Source: RGIG1902 sp034926865
Lineage (GTDB): Bacteria > Bacillota > Clostridia > Oscillospirales > Butyricicoccaceae
Direction: 5' to 3'
DNA: 64,000 nucleotides
Assembly: GCA_034926865.1 (NCBI GenBank)
Contig: JAYFQP010000014.1
Span: 62,001-126,000 of the forward strand
A program made the translations under genes and the position numbers. The notes beneath the pieces were generated by a model. That model was not told where the DNA came from and made no database searches. It worked only from the letters and a program-made list of their open reading frames with translations. Every line of letters starts with the position of its first letter. Position 1 is the stretch's first letter. Below, piece after piece: positions 48,683 through 57,625 of this stretch.

Positions 48683-49540
48683 TCAGATTTTGTTGTCAAC
48701 CTCTTTCCCGATTTTCGTGCTTCTGGCGAAATAGAATATATATTGCTGCGCAATTCCGGCAAATTCACCAAAATCTCCGTTGCGCAATCCTTCGCTGTAA
48801 TAGGGTTCAGCTTTTTTCATCCATGTATCTACTGGGAAGGCGTCAAGCTTTCCCATGCCAAACAGGAGAAAACAGTCGGCTACCTTTCGACCTACTCCGT
48901 TAAGCGCCATTATGTATTGTTCGGCTGTCAAGGTATCCATCTCTATTAAACTACCGAAATCCACCTTACCCGCCGACACCTCTCTGGCCGCATTGATAAT
49001 ATAAGGAGCCCTGTATCCAGCCCTAAGCATATCGAGCCCCCTGTCAGGAAGCGAGGCTATTTTTTCAGGAGAAGGAAAAGTCTTATAAGCTTTTCCTTCA
49101 AACTCTATCGTCTCGCCAAACTCCTCAGATAAAACCGATATGATCTTCTGTATCCTCGGTATATTATTGCATTGGGAGATAATAAACGAACATAGCGTCT
49201 CCCACGGATCCTGGCGAAGTATCCTCATGCCCATTCCATACTCAACGGCCTTTCTTGTGAAGTCATCTTTTGCAAAGGCCCGAGAGATATCAAAATAATC
49301 TCTCCCGAGATCAAGGTAATCGTGCCAAAAGCCTATATAATTGTTAATATCTGCTGTTATACAGAGGCTTTCATTATCGCGCCAAACTCTGGCAACCCTC
49401 CCCCCTGCAACACCTATATATCCTCCTCTTGCATCAGGATACCATCTAAAGCATTGTCCGCATTCAAAGGTGTGTTTGGGAGAAAATGGCTGATCTCCAA
49501 TAAGTCTTATAAATCCTTTTTCTTCTTTTATCTCATACAT
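48683..49540 (-). CDS. ogg: 8-oxoguanine DNA glycosylase (Ogg1 type)
   Basis: The protein has 285 residues. The N-terminal domain with FECGQCFRWYPD and the HhH-GPD part with LNGVGRKVADCFLLFGMGKL (catalytic Lys) and DAFPVDTWMKK (catalytic Asp) match the clostridial Ogg1 group, which removes 8-oxoguanine opposite cytosine and nicks the strand. The length is usual for this group. It lies between guaB and an FMN reductase, all on the minus strand, without clear operon structure. Confidence 0.9.
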   Translation of the reverse strand: MYEIKEEKGFIRLIGDQPFSPKHTFECGQCFRWYPDARGGYIGVAGGRVARVWRDNESLCITADINNYIGFWHDYLDLGRDYFDISRAFAKDDFTRKAVEYGMGMRILRQDPWETLCSFIISQCNNIPRIQKIISVLSEEFGETIEFEGKAYKTFPSPEKIASLPDRGLDMLRAGYRAPYIINAAREVSAGKVDFGSLIEMDTLTAEQYIMALNGVGRKVADCFLLFGMGKLDAFPVDTWMKKAEPYYSEGLRNGDFGEFAGIAQQYIFYFARSTKIGKEVDNKI

Positions 49541-49631
49541 TTGTTTTACCTATACTATATTTCGTATTGTAATCTATGGTATATGCCTTATGCATACATT
49601 GTTTTTCTGTTACCTCAAACATAAAACTTTT

Positions 49632-50198
49632 CTAGAAATTATCAGGCCTTTCCTCATTGAAGAAATCTGCAATCTCTTTTATTTTCTTCAAAGTTTCGAG
49701 GTCAGAAATGGCGGGGGATTTATTTGTATTATGATAGCTTACGGTTTGGAGAATATTGCGTGCATTCATATGCCTAAGCAACATTCTCCCCGTTTTTGCT
49801 GCTGGCTCTGGATTGCCATCCCCTCCGCCTACAAGAAGAACCGCCCCTCTTTTTTGTTTTGTTATCATATTTATGCCAAGAAAAGCTTTGGCGCAATAAT
49901 ATGCTTGCAGCCTGCTCACAACAGATAAAAGCGGGCCTGTCAGTTCCGAAAAATAGATCGGAGAAGCAATCAGTATATTATCACAATCTTCAATATATTT
50001 GTATACTTCTGCCATTCCGTCTTTAATGACACAACCAGGCTTCTTCCAACATGCTCTGCAATCAATGCACGGGCTTATGCCGCTGTCATATGCTCTGATA
50101 ATTTTATGTTCACCTTCAAGACTGGATAAAAGCTCTTCTATAAGCAAAGATGTATCGCCCCTTGGTCTTGGAGAACCATTAAAGATAAGTGTTTTCAT
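49632..50198 (-). CDS. NADPH-dependent FMN reductase / flavodoxin-family protein
   Basis: The protein has 188 residues. The start has the flavin phosphate loop GSPRPRGDTSLLIEELL. A Cys-rich segment, CIDCRACWKKPGC, is typical of the iron-sulfur flavoprotein branch, followed by ASPIYFSELTGPLLSVVSRL. Such proteins move electrons from NAD(P)H to flavins or metabolites in anaerobes. A GGGAG site lies just upstream of the ATG, and the divergent promoter region for the next gene lies behind it. Confidence 0.85.
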   Translation of the reverse strand: MKTLIFNGSPRPRGDTSLLIEELLSSLEGEHKIIRAYDSGISPCIDCRACWKKPGCVIKDGMAEVYKYIEDCDNILIASPIYFSELTGPLLSVVSRLQAYYCAKAFLGINMITKQKRGAVLLVGGGDGNPEPAAKTGRMLLRHMNARNILQTVSYHNTNKSPAISDLETLKKIKEIADFFNEERPDNF

Positions 50199-50296
50199 TA
50201 GCTCCCGCCTTTACGTCTTTTTTTTAGTATAATGGCTAGCGATATTTTTTGCAACTTCATAGTTTTTTATATTTTGAACAATATTACCATGCTTTG

Positions 50297-50335
50297 TTGA
50301 CAAATAGTACAAAGCCAAGTATAGTAAATACTATA
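50297..50335 (+). promoter_or_regulatory. Strong promoter with palindrome over the -10 box
   Basis: TTGACA (50297-50302) and TATAGT (50320-50325) are exactly 17 bases apart. The -10 box is the left half of a perfect palindrome TATAGTA-AA-TACTATA (50320-50335), a likely repressor operator for the hydrolase gene. Confidence 0.75.
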
Positions 50336-50430
50336 AAATATAATGCAAACGTTAAAGTGAAGGCTTGTTTATGAGTTTTCACTTTTGGTCATTTTATCTT
50401 GCAGGTATTATACAAAAAGGAGAAGTGAAC

Positions 50431-52302
50431 ATGAACGAACTTACCAAAAAGCTTTCTGAGATCCTGCGTTATGGACTAGCGAAAGACTTTACTTCTATTT
50501 CCTATGCAATTATGAAAGACGGCGAATTTCTTGCATACGATTCTCTTGGCAATCAAGGAGGCGAGGAGAAAAAGAGCGCCACGCCTGAGTGTACATACAA
50601 TGTAGCTTCAGTTTCAAAGATATACTGCACTGTTGCTGTAATGCAGCTTGTAGAGCGGGGCAGGCTTGACCTTGACACTCCCGTATGTGAATATCTCCCC
50701 CGCTTTAGGATGCCGGATCAGCGGTACCGCAAGATAACACTTAGGCACTGCCTAAGTCACACAAGCGGCCTGCCGGGAACACAGTGGAAAGGTTTTTCTG
50801 TTTCTGATACAACACATGCAGACTATTATGAAGATGTCTACTCTTATTTATCAAAAAACTGCCTTAAGGCCGAACCCGGAGAATATGCTGTTTATTGCAA
50901 TGATGGCTTTACCTTGGCAGAAATGACTGTCGCTGAGATTACCGGAGAAAAATATGCTGACTACTGCGTGGAATATATCACTGATCCAATAAAAGCTTAT
51001 TCTTCACGCTTGTCGCCCAACCGTAATGAAGCTTATCCTCTTATACATGAAGGAAAAAAGCCAGGGGAGCTTCTGCTGATTCAGGGAGGTGCAGGCTTTA
51101 CAACCAATATGCGTGACCTTTGTCTTTTTGGAAAGCTTTTCCTTAATGAGAATGATATCATATCCGAGCATAGCAAGGATGAAATGGCTAAGAAACACGG
51201 CCGAACATTTTTAAAGCTTGATGAGCGTACCGAAAGTTATGGCCTTGGCTGGGATAATGTGTGCTACACACATCCGGAATATGATCTTGGCGACGGTGCC
51301 ATGCTCAAAGGCGGCAACAGCTTTCAGTTTACGACTCAGTTTATTGTAGTTCCCAAATATAATGCTGTTTTGGCCATATCTGAGACTCATGACTGCAACA
51401 TAGATGTGAATGAAGCAATATTGAGGCTTTTCGCCGTTGCGGTTCTCAGCCAAGGGATAAGTATTTATAAAAACTATTGCCCTCTTAATCAAAGCTTTAT
51501 CAAGGAAAACGAAGGAACATACCTTATTCCAAGCGGTATCCTAAATTTTCACCTTTACGGTGCACACTGCACGATAACGTTAGACGATACTCGCGGTGAC
51601 AGCCGGCAGTGGCTTAAGAATTTCAATTTTGACGGAGATACTCTCTCTTCGGAAGATAAAAGGACATTATATTTTGAAAAACATGGTGAGGATACATATG
51701 CGCTTGCATCTTACAATGGCATAATATCTCCTATGGCGCAAAAGATCTTACCGTCTCCCTCCGTTTCAAAAGCGTGGAAGAATAGAATCGGTAAAGCTTA
51801 TATAGCCGTTGACACAACTCCATATGACATCGTCATTAATGAGATCATGACCGGTTTTATGCCCGCGCTTCTCAAAGGCAACGAAGGCGTTGTTATTCTC
51901 TCATTCTCCGGCAGGGGTGACGGCGGGGTTTATGGAATTTTTGAATCTGCTGTCAAACCTTTGGATGACTCAAAGGCTACAGGCTTTCTAAACACTCCGT
52001 GCAATCCAAGTAGGGATGCGCTTATGCCTATCTTTGAAATGAGAAACGGAATAGAATATTGCTCGGTAGCCTCTTATACATACCGAGATGCATCTTCTTT
52101 GCCGCTTTATGAAGGGCAAGGCTTTGAGGCTCCTGAAGAGGAAAACAAGGCTTACCGTTTTGCTTATGAGCTCTCATCTCTCCCCAAAATACCTGATAAC
52201 AGACGCTTAATGGTGCTTGATGATAAACTAATATGCGTCTATGACTCCCTCACAATGGAGAAATATAATCCCATCAAAAATGGATATCTTCTCTTCATCT
52301 GA
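50431..52302 (+). CDS. Beta-lactamase-family (class C / penicillin-binding) serine hydrolase
   Basis: The protein has 623 residues from the ATG at 50431, chosen because AAGGAG lies 8 bases upstream; an in-frame ATG at 50365 is weaker. The N-terminal 350 residues show the class C fold: VASVSKIYCTVAVMQLVERG (S-x-x-K), LRHCLSHTSGLPG and EYAVYCNDGFTLAE (Y-x-N). The C-terminal 270 residues are a beta-rich extra domain. There is no clear signal peptide, so it may be cytoplasmic, acting as an esterase or peptidase. It has its own promoter and terminator, so it is a single-gene unit. Confidence 0.85.
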   Translation: MNELTKKLSEILRYGLAKDFTSISYAIMKDGEFLAYDSLGNQGGEEKKSATPECTYNVASVSKIYCTVAVMQLVERGRLDLDTPVCEYLPRFRMPDQRYRKITLRHCLSHTSGLPGTQWKGFSVSDTTHADYYEDVYSYLSKNCLKAEPGEYAVYCNDGFTLAEMTVAEITGEKYADYCVEYITDPIKAYSSRLSPNRNEAYPLIHEGKKPGELLLIQGGAGFTTNMRDLCLFGKLFLNENDIISEHSKDEMAKKHGRTFLKLDERTESYGLGWDNVCYTHPEYDLGDGAMLKGGNSFQFTTQFIVVPKYNAVLAISETHDCNIDVNEAILRLFAVAVLSQGISIYKNYCPLNQSFIKENEGTYLIPSGILNFHLYGAHCTITLDDTRGDSRQWLKNFNFDGDTLSSEDKRTLYFEKHGEDTYALASYNGIISPMAQKILPSPSVSKAWKNRIGKAYIAVDTTPYDIVINEIMTGFMPALLKGNEGVVILSFSGRGDGGVYGIFESAVKPLDDSKATGFLNTPCNPSRDALMPIFEMRNGIEYCSVASYTYRDASSLPLYEGQGFEAPEEENKAYRFAYELSSLPKIPDNRRLMVLDDKLICVYDSLTMEKYNPIKNGYLLFI

Positions 52303-52316
52303 CTTGAACATCCAAA

Positions 52317-52347
52317 ATCCCGGCGCTTAATAGCGCCGGGATTTTTT
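52317..52347 (+). terminator. Intrinsic terminator of the hydrolase gene
   Basis: ATCCCGGCGC and GCGCCGGGAT form a perfect 10-bp stem around TTAATA, followed by a run of T. Confidence 0.9.
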
Positions 52348-52354
52348 GTGGTGC

Positions 52355-52525
52355 TTATTCTTTGCTGTTGTCCCTAAGTGTATCAAGGGTTTCAATGCAG
52401 CTTCTGACTCCCCTTATCATTACGACAAAGAAGCTCAATGTAATACCCATAGTAACGCCGGCCCCAATTGTCAACAGTTTGTAAAGCCGACATTTTTTCC
52501 TTCTTGCCACATCACATTTTTTCAT
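52355..52525 (-). CDS. Small single-pass membrane protein
   Basis: An ORF of 56 residues (begins MKKCDVARRKKCRLYKLLTI) has AAAGGA upstream of its ATG. Basic residues at the start precede one membrane helix (about residues 18-38), and a charged tail follows. It resembles the small DUF-type membrane peptides found in Clostridia. It follows the asparaginase gene on the same strand by 72 bases, so the two may be co-transcribed. Function unknown. Confidence 0.65.
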   Translation of the reverse strand: MKKCDVARRKKCRLYKLLTIGAGVTMGITLSFFVVMIRGVRSCIETLDTLRDNSKE

Positions 52526-52597
52526 ATTCTGTATCCTTTCCTCAAAGCATACATGGTCTGTTATTCACACAAAAGGCCATCATGGATTTCAAAGCTA

Positions 52598-53602
52598 TTA
52601 TGCCTTATGAAGCGTAAACTCAGGCTTAGTGTACCCGACAAGCTCCTGCTTATGATTATATACTTCCTGTCTTGCATAGCTTTCAAAAATCTTTTGTTCA
52701 TTTACTGTGATAACCCCAAGCTGACGCAAAACCTCTACAACTGCCATATTACGCACATCACCATTACCGTCGTCTATCTTAACAGCTATGCCGATCCCCT
52801 TGTCTTTAAGCCCTACAATATAGTAACCCGCGGCGCCTGACTTCGCAAAAAGGCTGCCCTTGAATGTCTCCATAAGGGCTTTGTCAATCCTTCCAGTGCC
52901 GGACGTCATCGCCGGATAATGCATCATGGCAGAGATTATTCTACCGGCGTATGCTGCACGCTTTTGTCCCAGCGTTTCAGGCCTGCTCATTCTGGCAACA
53001 CCCCATGCGAAATTATAAAGCGGCAAAGCATGAACAGGAACTCCGCATCCGTCTGTTCCGAGAATAATCTTTTCCGAATCATAGCAGCAGATATCCCCTA
53101 TCATCTCCCTTATTCTCTTCTGAACATTATGTTCTCTTACATAATAATCATTAAGGCTTTCTCCGAGATATTTTGCCGTAATTAGCATACCGCTGTGTTT
53201 GCCGGAGCAGTTACAGTGAACTTCGCTCGGCGCTATCCCCTGTTCGCTCAATTCTCTTGCCGCTTCGGGATAAAGAGGGGCATGCACACCGCACTGCAGA
53301 TATCCTTCATCAAGCCCTGCCTTTGCCAGCACGCTTCTCACTGCAGCTACGTGAATTGGTTCTCCATTATGCGAGGCGCACAAAAGCGCCAACTCCTCCT
53401 CAGTCAGACCATAGGCATCTACTGCCCCGCTCTCCACGGCGCACATAGCCTGCATAGGTTTTGCTGAGGAACGCGCGAAAGCCACTTTATTTATATCTCC
53501 ATAATAGTAAAGCGCCTTGCCTTCTGAGTCTACCACGGCGATATTGCCCGTATAGATCAGATCTCTCATATCCCCGCGATAAGAATATGCCATTGGTTCC
53601 AT
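52598..53602 (-). CDS. L-asparaginase (AnsA / asparaginase II family)
   Basis: The protein has 334 residues; AAGGAG precedes the ATG. It shows the asparaginase II family sequence (PF06089): FARSSAKPMQAMCAVESGAV, ALLCASHNGEPIHV, HCNCSGKHSGMLITAKYLGE, and GTDGCGVPVHALPLYNFAWG. This group includes the thermolabile enzyme of Rhizobium etli, which converts asparagine to aspartate and ammonia. No signal peptide is seen, so it is cytoplasmic. A small membrane protein gene follows. Confidence 0.9.
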   Translation of the reverse strand: MEPMAYSYRGDMRDLIYTGNIAVVDSEGKALYYYGDINKVAFARSSAKPMQAMCAVESGAVDAYGLTEEELALLCASHNGEPIHVAAVRSVLAKAGLDEGYLQCGVHAPLYPEAARELSEQGIAPSEVHCNCSGKHSGMLITAKYLGESLNDYYVREHNVQKRIREMIGDICCYDSEKIILGTDGCGVPVHALPLYNFAWGVARMSRPETLGQKRAAYAGRIISAMMHYPAMTSGTGRIDKALMETFKGSLFAKSGAAGYYIVGLKDKGIGIAVKIDDGNGDVRNMAVVEVLRQLGVITVNEQKIFESYARQEVYNHKQELVGYTKPEFTLHKA

Positions 53603-53695
53603 ATGTATTTCTCCTTGTTTTTAGGCCTCAAACACCCTCAATTTAAACTATTGGAGGCATGAAGGTCAATATTATCATAAATTGAATCCTTAGCT

Positions 53696-54523
53696 TCAGG
53701 GAATAAATCGCTCAAATATTGGTATTGCCCCCTTTTTTTCTGCATCTGCCAGGTCTTTGGTGGTATCAATCGTCCAGCTTACTTCCTGCGCCCTGAACAG
53801 CCCGCAGACTATTCTGGGGGCGAGGCAATTCCTGTCGCTATACTTATAAGCGATAAAATCAGGTCTTGTAAGAAAATTTGTCAACAGATTTGTAAGCACA
53901 AACCGCTGATAATATGGAAGGCCGCTGTCATCAGTCTTTTTCAAAAAGTTTGCTGCAAGCTGCCCTCTTACCGTATTTGGGCTGTTATCTTTAAACCATT
54001 TTACTGCCCTCGGATCAAAAGACTCTATACAGTAATCCCCCTTATATCCGCTAAGCATCCTAAGTGCCCTTTCACATAGACTTTGAACATTATCCTTATA
54101 AACCTTTATTTCGATTATAAGCGGCGCTATGCCCTCGTATATCTCAAGAACATCTTGAAAAAGAGGCGGGTGTTCCTCGGTGCCGAGCACCTTGAGCTGT
54201 CTAAGCTCATCGTATGTTAGCTCTTCAACCGTCTTGTCTATTCCGCAAAGCCTTTTAAGGTTGCTGTCGTGTATCACGGCCAGTTTCCCATCCTTCGTCT
54301 CGCGGATATCCAGTTCGACCCCAAATCGCTTTTGCGCTGCGGCTACAAACGCAGGAATCGTATTTTCAGCTATTTTGTTTTCTATACTATGGAGACCACG
54401 ATGGGCATAACGGTATTTTTTCAGCTTAGTAAGCATGGGGTGGCCTGTCCGAGGAATTTGAGCCGCAACATACAGCCCTGCCCCTATTGCAGCCGTAAGA
54501 ATGATTTTATCAAAGCCATTCAT
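53696..54523 (-). CDS. Glycerophosphodiester phosphodiesterase
   Basis: The protein has 275 residues with an N-terminal membrane anchor (residues 5-23). The GDPD barrel shows YAHRGLHS, VELDIRETKDGKLAVIHDSN, LIIEIKVYKD and YCIESFDPRAVKWFK, which provide the His, Glu and Asp residues of the active site. It cleaves deacylated phospholipids to glycerol-3-phosphate and an alcohol. AAGGAG lies before the ATG. A transporter gene ends 11 bases upstream, so the two are probably in one operon. Confidence 0.9.
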   Translation of the reverse strand: MNGFDKIILTAAIGAGLYVAAQIPRTGHPMLTKLKKYRYAHRGLHSIENKIAENTIPAFVAAAQKRFGVELDIRETKDGKLAVIHDSNLKRLCGIDKTVEELTYDELRQLKVLGTEEHPPLFQDVLEIYEGIAPLIIEIKVYKDNVQSLCERALRMLSGYKGDYCIESFDPRAVKWFKDNSPNTVRGQLAANFLKKTDDSGLPYYQRFVLTNLLTNFLTRPDFIAYKYSDRNCLAPRIVCGLFRAQEVSWTIDTTKDLADAEKKGAIPIFERFIP

Positions 54524-54534
54524 ATTTTTCTCCT

Positions 54535-55848
54535 TCAGTTATCTATATCAAAGTTCTCAAGCCCCTTTTTAGATATCACCTTGCTGTCTCCGTGCTTTAC
54601 AAACGACAATGTAACAAGAGCAAGCGCAACAAAAACTGCCGAATACGGAAACAGAGAAGCGTAACCGATATGTTTCATAAGCCAGCCTGCGAATATCGGA
54701 GTTACCGACTGCGCCGCCATTGAGAATGTGTAGTAATAGCCAGTAAACTTTCCGATGTCCCCTCCGCTGCACATTTCGACCACCATCGGCAACGAGTTGA
54801 CATTGATAGCCGCCCATGCCAGGCCCACGATGGCAAAAAGAATATAGAGCAATGGAGAGAATCCCTCAAAAGCCACGGAAAAAACATATCCCATGGCAAA
54901 GCTGAATGAAAGCAAAATTACGCCTGCGGTAATAGTCTTTTTTCTTCCTATTTTTGATGAAATAATGCCTATGGGGATATATGATGCAATCGCACCTACT
55001 GTAGCAACAGTGAGGCACATGGAGGACTCACCAAGAACCATATTCCAGATTCTGGAGGCATATGTGGTGAACCATGTGGTTATGGCATTGTAACCCATAA
55101 ACCAGAGGCTTATCGAAAACAGCAGAAAAACAAGGCTCTTTTTTACATCAACCGGCAGTTTTTCTTTGCCGCTTTGCTGACCAACGCTTTGGTCTTCTTT
55201 ATGTGCCTCCGTTAACGACAGCTTATTTTCTTTTATTGAGAGAAACAGCACTAAAACTGAAACAACCATTATAATAGACACTACCCCAAACATGTCAGAA
55301 TAATCCACATGCGTAAGGCCTGCAACTCTTGAAGCAGAATAAAGGCCAGAAGCTATCAAAAGATATACGACACCTCCGACAGCCCCCATAAGATTTATAA
55401 TGGCATTTGCCTTGCTTCTAAGGGGCTTAGGCGTTATGTCCGGCATAAGCGCCACCGCAGGGCTGCGGTATGTACCCATGGAGATCAGCAGCAGCCCCAA
55501 AACAATTATAAAGAAATAAAGCTTTGCAGAAGAGGGCTCAGCATAATAACTGTTGTCAAGCCTCGGCAAAATATTCATCAGAACCACTGACATGCCTGTC
55601 CCTGCCAGAATAAAAGGCATACGTTTTCCTATTCTTGTATGGCACTTATCTGAAAGCGCGCCAAAAAAAGGAAGTAAAAACAACGCGAGAAGATTGTCCG
55701 AAGCCATGATAGCCCCTGAAACTGTCTCGCTTAACTTAAAGGTATTTGTAAGTATTATAGGAATGATGTTGTCGTACATCTGCCAAAACGCACATATCGA
55801 TAAAAACCCCATTCCGGTAAGTATCGTTCTTTTATTATTAAGCTTCAT
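54535..55848 (-). CDS. GPH/MFS-type transporter with 12 membrane helices
   Basis: The protein has 437 residues from the ATG at 55848, with a GGGTGG site upstream; an in-frame GTG lies four codons earlier. Twelve predicted membrane helices are present. The loop GALSDKCHTRIGKRMPFI fits the GPH (glycoside-pentoside-hexuronide) motif and the related SLC45 sugar transporters. The substrate is probably a sugar or glycoside. It lies just upstream of a GDPD phosphodiesterase on the same strand, so a glycerophosphodiester substrate is an alternative idea. Confidence 0.8.
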   Translation of the reverse strand: MKLNNKRTILTGMGFLSICAFWQMYDNIIPIILTNTFKLSETVSGAIMASDNLLALFLLPFFGALSDKCHTRIGKRMPFILAGTGMSVVLMNILPRLDNSYYAEPSSAKLYFFIIVLGLLLISMGTYRSPAVALMPDITPKPLRSKANAIINLMGAVGGVVYLLIASGLYSASRVAGLTHVDYSDMFGVVSIIMVVSVLVLFLSIKENKLSLTEAHKEDQSVGQQSGKEKLPVDVKKSLVFLLFSISLWFMGYNAITTWFTTYASRIWNMVLGESSMCLTVATVGAIASYIPIGIISSKIGRKKTITAGVILLSFSFAMGYVFSVAFEGFSPLLYILFAIVGLAWAAINVNSLPMVVEMCSGGDIGKFTGYYYTFSMAAQSVTPIFAGWLMKHIGYASLFPYSAVFVALALVTLSFVKHGDSKVISKKGLENFDIDN

Positions 55849-56038
55849 AATCCACCCCACTCAAAATATTACCAGTATATTTTACCACGGGGTCATTTAT
55901 AAGTGAACAGCATTCAGAGTTATTTTATTTATATATTTAGCTTTTTCTGTCTGAATGTACTCATCTCAGCGATATTAATCTTTATGGTGCCTACCATTTT
56001 TTTATGTACTTGCACCAAACAACCTGTTTTTTCATATC

Positions 56039-56464
56039 ATGAATAGTACGAAAAAGATTGGGAGGGGTATATTTATGTTTTTCACTGGTCTATTCGAACT
56101 TCTGGCAAACAGTGTTTTTGTTATTTTAAGGATTTCTTCTTCCTCCGGTGCATTTCCAAAACCCCTTACCAAAGATGAGGAAGAACGGTGCTTAAAACTT
56201 TCGGCCGCAGGTGATATTAACGCGCGCAACACTCTTGTCGAGCATAACCTGCGGCTCGTCGCGCACATCGTAAAGAAATATTATTCCGCAAGAGAAGACC
56301 ATGACGATCTCATCTCTATAGGAACGGTAGGGCTAATAAAAGCCGTTTGCTCCTTTAACGGAGAAAAAGGGGCACGGCTTGCCACATATGCTGCCAGATG
56401 TATTGAAAATGCTATCCTATCACAGCGGCTAAACGCCCCTCTCGGGCGGGGAAAACTCCTTTGA
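56039..56464 (+). pseudogene. sigK: N-terminal part of sigK-type sporulation sigma factor, truncated
   Basis: The reading frame has 141 residues; the ATG at 56075 (M-F-F-T-G-L-F) is the likely true start, preceded by GGAGGG. It matches SigK: SGAFPKPLTKDEEERCLKLS, NTLVEHNLRLVAHIVKKYYS, then ISIGTVGLIKAV and LATYAARCIENAIL. After that the sequence departs from the family (expected E-I-L-M-Y-L-R) and stops after S-Q-R-L-N-A-P-L-G-R-G-K-L-L. Region 3 and 4 (promoter -35 recognition) are missing. The break is near the codon at which skin elements split sigK in Bacillus subtilis, so this may be either a split gene or a decayed one. Confidence 0.75.
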
Positions 56465-57000
56465 AGAAGATGTATCAGTTCTGCCGCACAGATAGCGACT
56501 TGATGTTAATCCTCTCAAAGCAATAAAAATATAATCCCATGTATCTTCACGGCTTGCAGTGCAGGTTCAGCAGCATGCTGTGATTATGGTACTGCAACAT
56601 CAATTACCTATAAACAGCGCATATTAAGATCCCGCCGGACAAGCTAAAATGTCATTCTTACAAAAAGACTCTCATTTGAATAGATATTGCCGGGCGTACA
56701 ATAATCAACTGCAGATTCTATTATAGATATCAGGATACAGTGCATCACTATTTTCTGCTGAACAAGATTAAGAAATTTGCTGCAGGCACCGAAAAGCACT
56801 GATAAATTAAAACGATGTTTTTTGTATAACCGTAAATGCAGCCGAACCAACACCATACTCAATAAAAAGGCGTTGCTCAAAGTGGGCGTCTTCTTACTGT
56901 TCTTCAGGCGTTTAAAAAACTTGAGAAGCGAGACAAAACCAGCGTCTAAAAAAGCACACGAGAAAAACCGGTGAAACATATATATCAAAATGCGGCTGAA
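56465..57000. other. Gene-poor region after truncated sigK
   Basis: No credible gene is seen in this stretch. Long AT-rich runs and short ORFs without ribosome sites suggest decayed sequence. Its right part contains the left arm of a perfect 30-bp inverted repeat (56971-57000). A short CATGTATCTTCACGGC near 56539 faintly recalls the MYLR part of sigK but is too short to rely on. Confidence 0.5.
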
Positions 57001-57036
57001 TTATTTTTCAGCCGCATTTTGATATATATGTTTCAC
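56971..57036. repeat. Perfect 30-bp inverted repeat with 6-base loop
   Basis: The 30 bases at 56971-57000 (starting GTGAAACATATATATC) are the exact reverse complement of 57007-57036; the loop is TTATTT. The right arm is also the 3' end of the small minus-strand ORF at 57001-57195. There is no U-tract, so it is not an ordinary terminator. Confidence 0.9.
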
Positions 57037-57195
57037 TGCCTCAATGAGCTCAACTTTTTGCACTAACGGACAAGACAGTTTTTTTATGTATTCGACAACT
57101 GACTGTGCATGAACATCTGCAACATTTTTTGCCAGTTTCTGTTTACTGGCTTCGCTTTCCGGATAGTGCAAAATAATATTCAGCGTCCCATCCAC
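57001..57195 (-). CDS. Small hypothetical protein ending in an inverted repeat
   Basis: An ORF of 64 residues starts at a GTG (57195) with GAGAG close upstream. The product (begins MDGTLNIILHYPESEASKQK) is helical, with VADVHAQSVVEYIKKL and LVQKVELIEAVKHIYQNAAE. Composition is natural, and similar short proteins occur in mobile elements and genomes of gut Clostridia (from memory). Its last 30 coding bases form one arm of the perfect inverted repeat. It is possibly a remnant of the element that broke sigK, but nothing proves that. Confidence 0.5.
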   Translation of the reverse strand: MDGTLNIILHYPESEASKQKLAKNVADVHAQSVVEYIKKLSCPLVQKVELIEAVKHIYQNAAEK

Positions 57196-57625
57196 CTCTC
57201 TCTCAAAGCTTTATTAAAATATATTCCATACAGATTGTCCTATATGAAATATCTATTCGATTGCTCACGCTACTTTGCATAACGCTGAAAATTTTCAGGC
57301 AGCTTTCCCGTTTTAGCTTGTCAATGCGGATCAAGAATGGCCCATGCCATAAACTCATTTAGGTATAAATTTGGGAAACCATAAAGTAAAAACTCTTTCT
57401 GCATTTACAAACTGCGGAGCGTTGATTCAACATTACAATTCAAATACAGCTTATTGTATAATCGCGTTTAGCCTGCCCCGATTTTTGGCGCCTGCCACTT
57501 AACTTCAACCAATTCTTTTCGCACGATGTTATTAACAAAACTTTAATACCGCCGCTCTTTTTCAAACGGCACTCTGACAACAAGGCCGATACAATGGGGA
57601 TATAAAAAAACAAGGAGGCTTTCCT
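57196..57625. other. Upstream region of the potassium operon
   Basis: No gene seen. An AT-rich stretch contains TATTGTATAATCG near 57453-57465, a possible -10 element, and the ribosome site AAGGAGG at the end. I looked for the c-di-AMP (ydaO) riboswitch that often precedes potassium transporters and found no convincing match. Confidence 0.4.

Noticed and set aside
52346..52840. 164-residue plus-strand ORF after the hydrolase gene
   Set aside because: It is antisense to the asparaginase gene and to a 56-residue membrane-protein gene, with Cys/His/Tyr-rich shadow composition.
56537..56560. CATGTATCTTCACGGC as the continuation of sigK (M-Y-L-R)
   Set aside because: Only four residues match and the sequence that follows has no similarity to SigK; likely chance.
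56644..56988. 114-residue minus-strand ORF in the gene-poor region
   Set aside because: It starts inside the inverted repeat, has no ribosome site and is rich in Phe, Leu, Cys and Lys as expected of AT-rich random sequence.
57196..57625. c-di-AMP (ydaO) riboswitch before the potassium operon
   Set aside because: The conserved core sequences of the riboswitch could not be found in this stretch.
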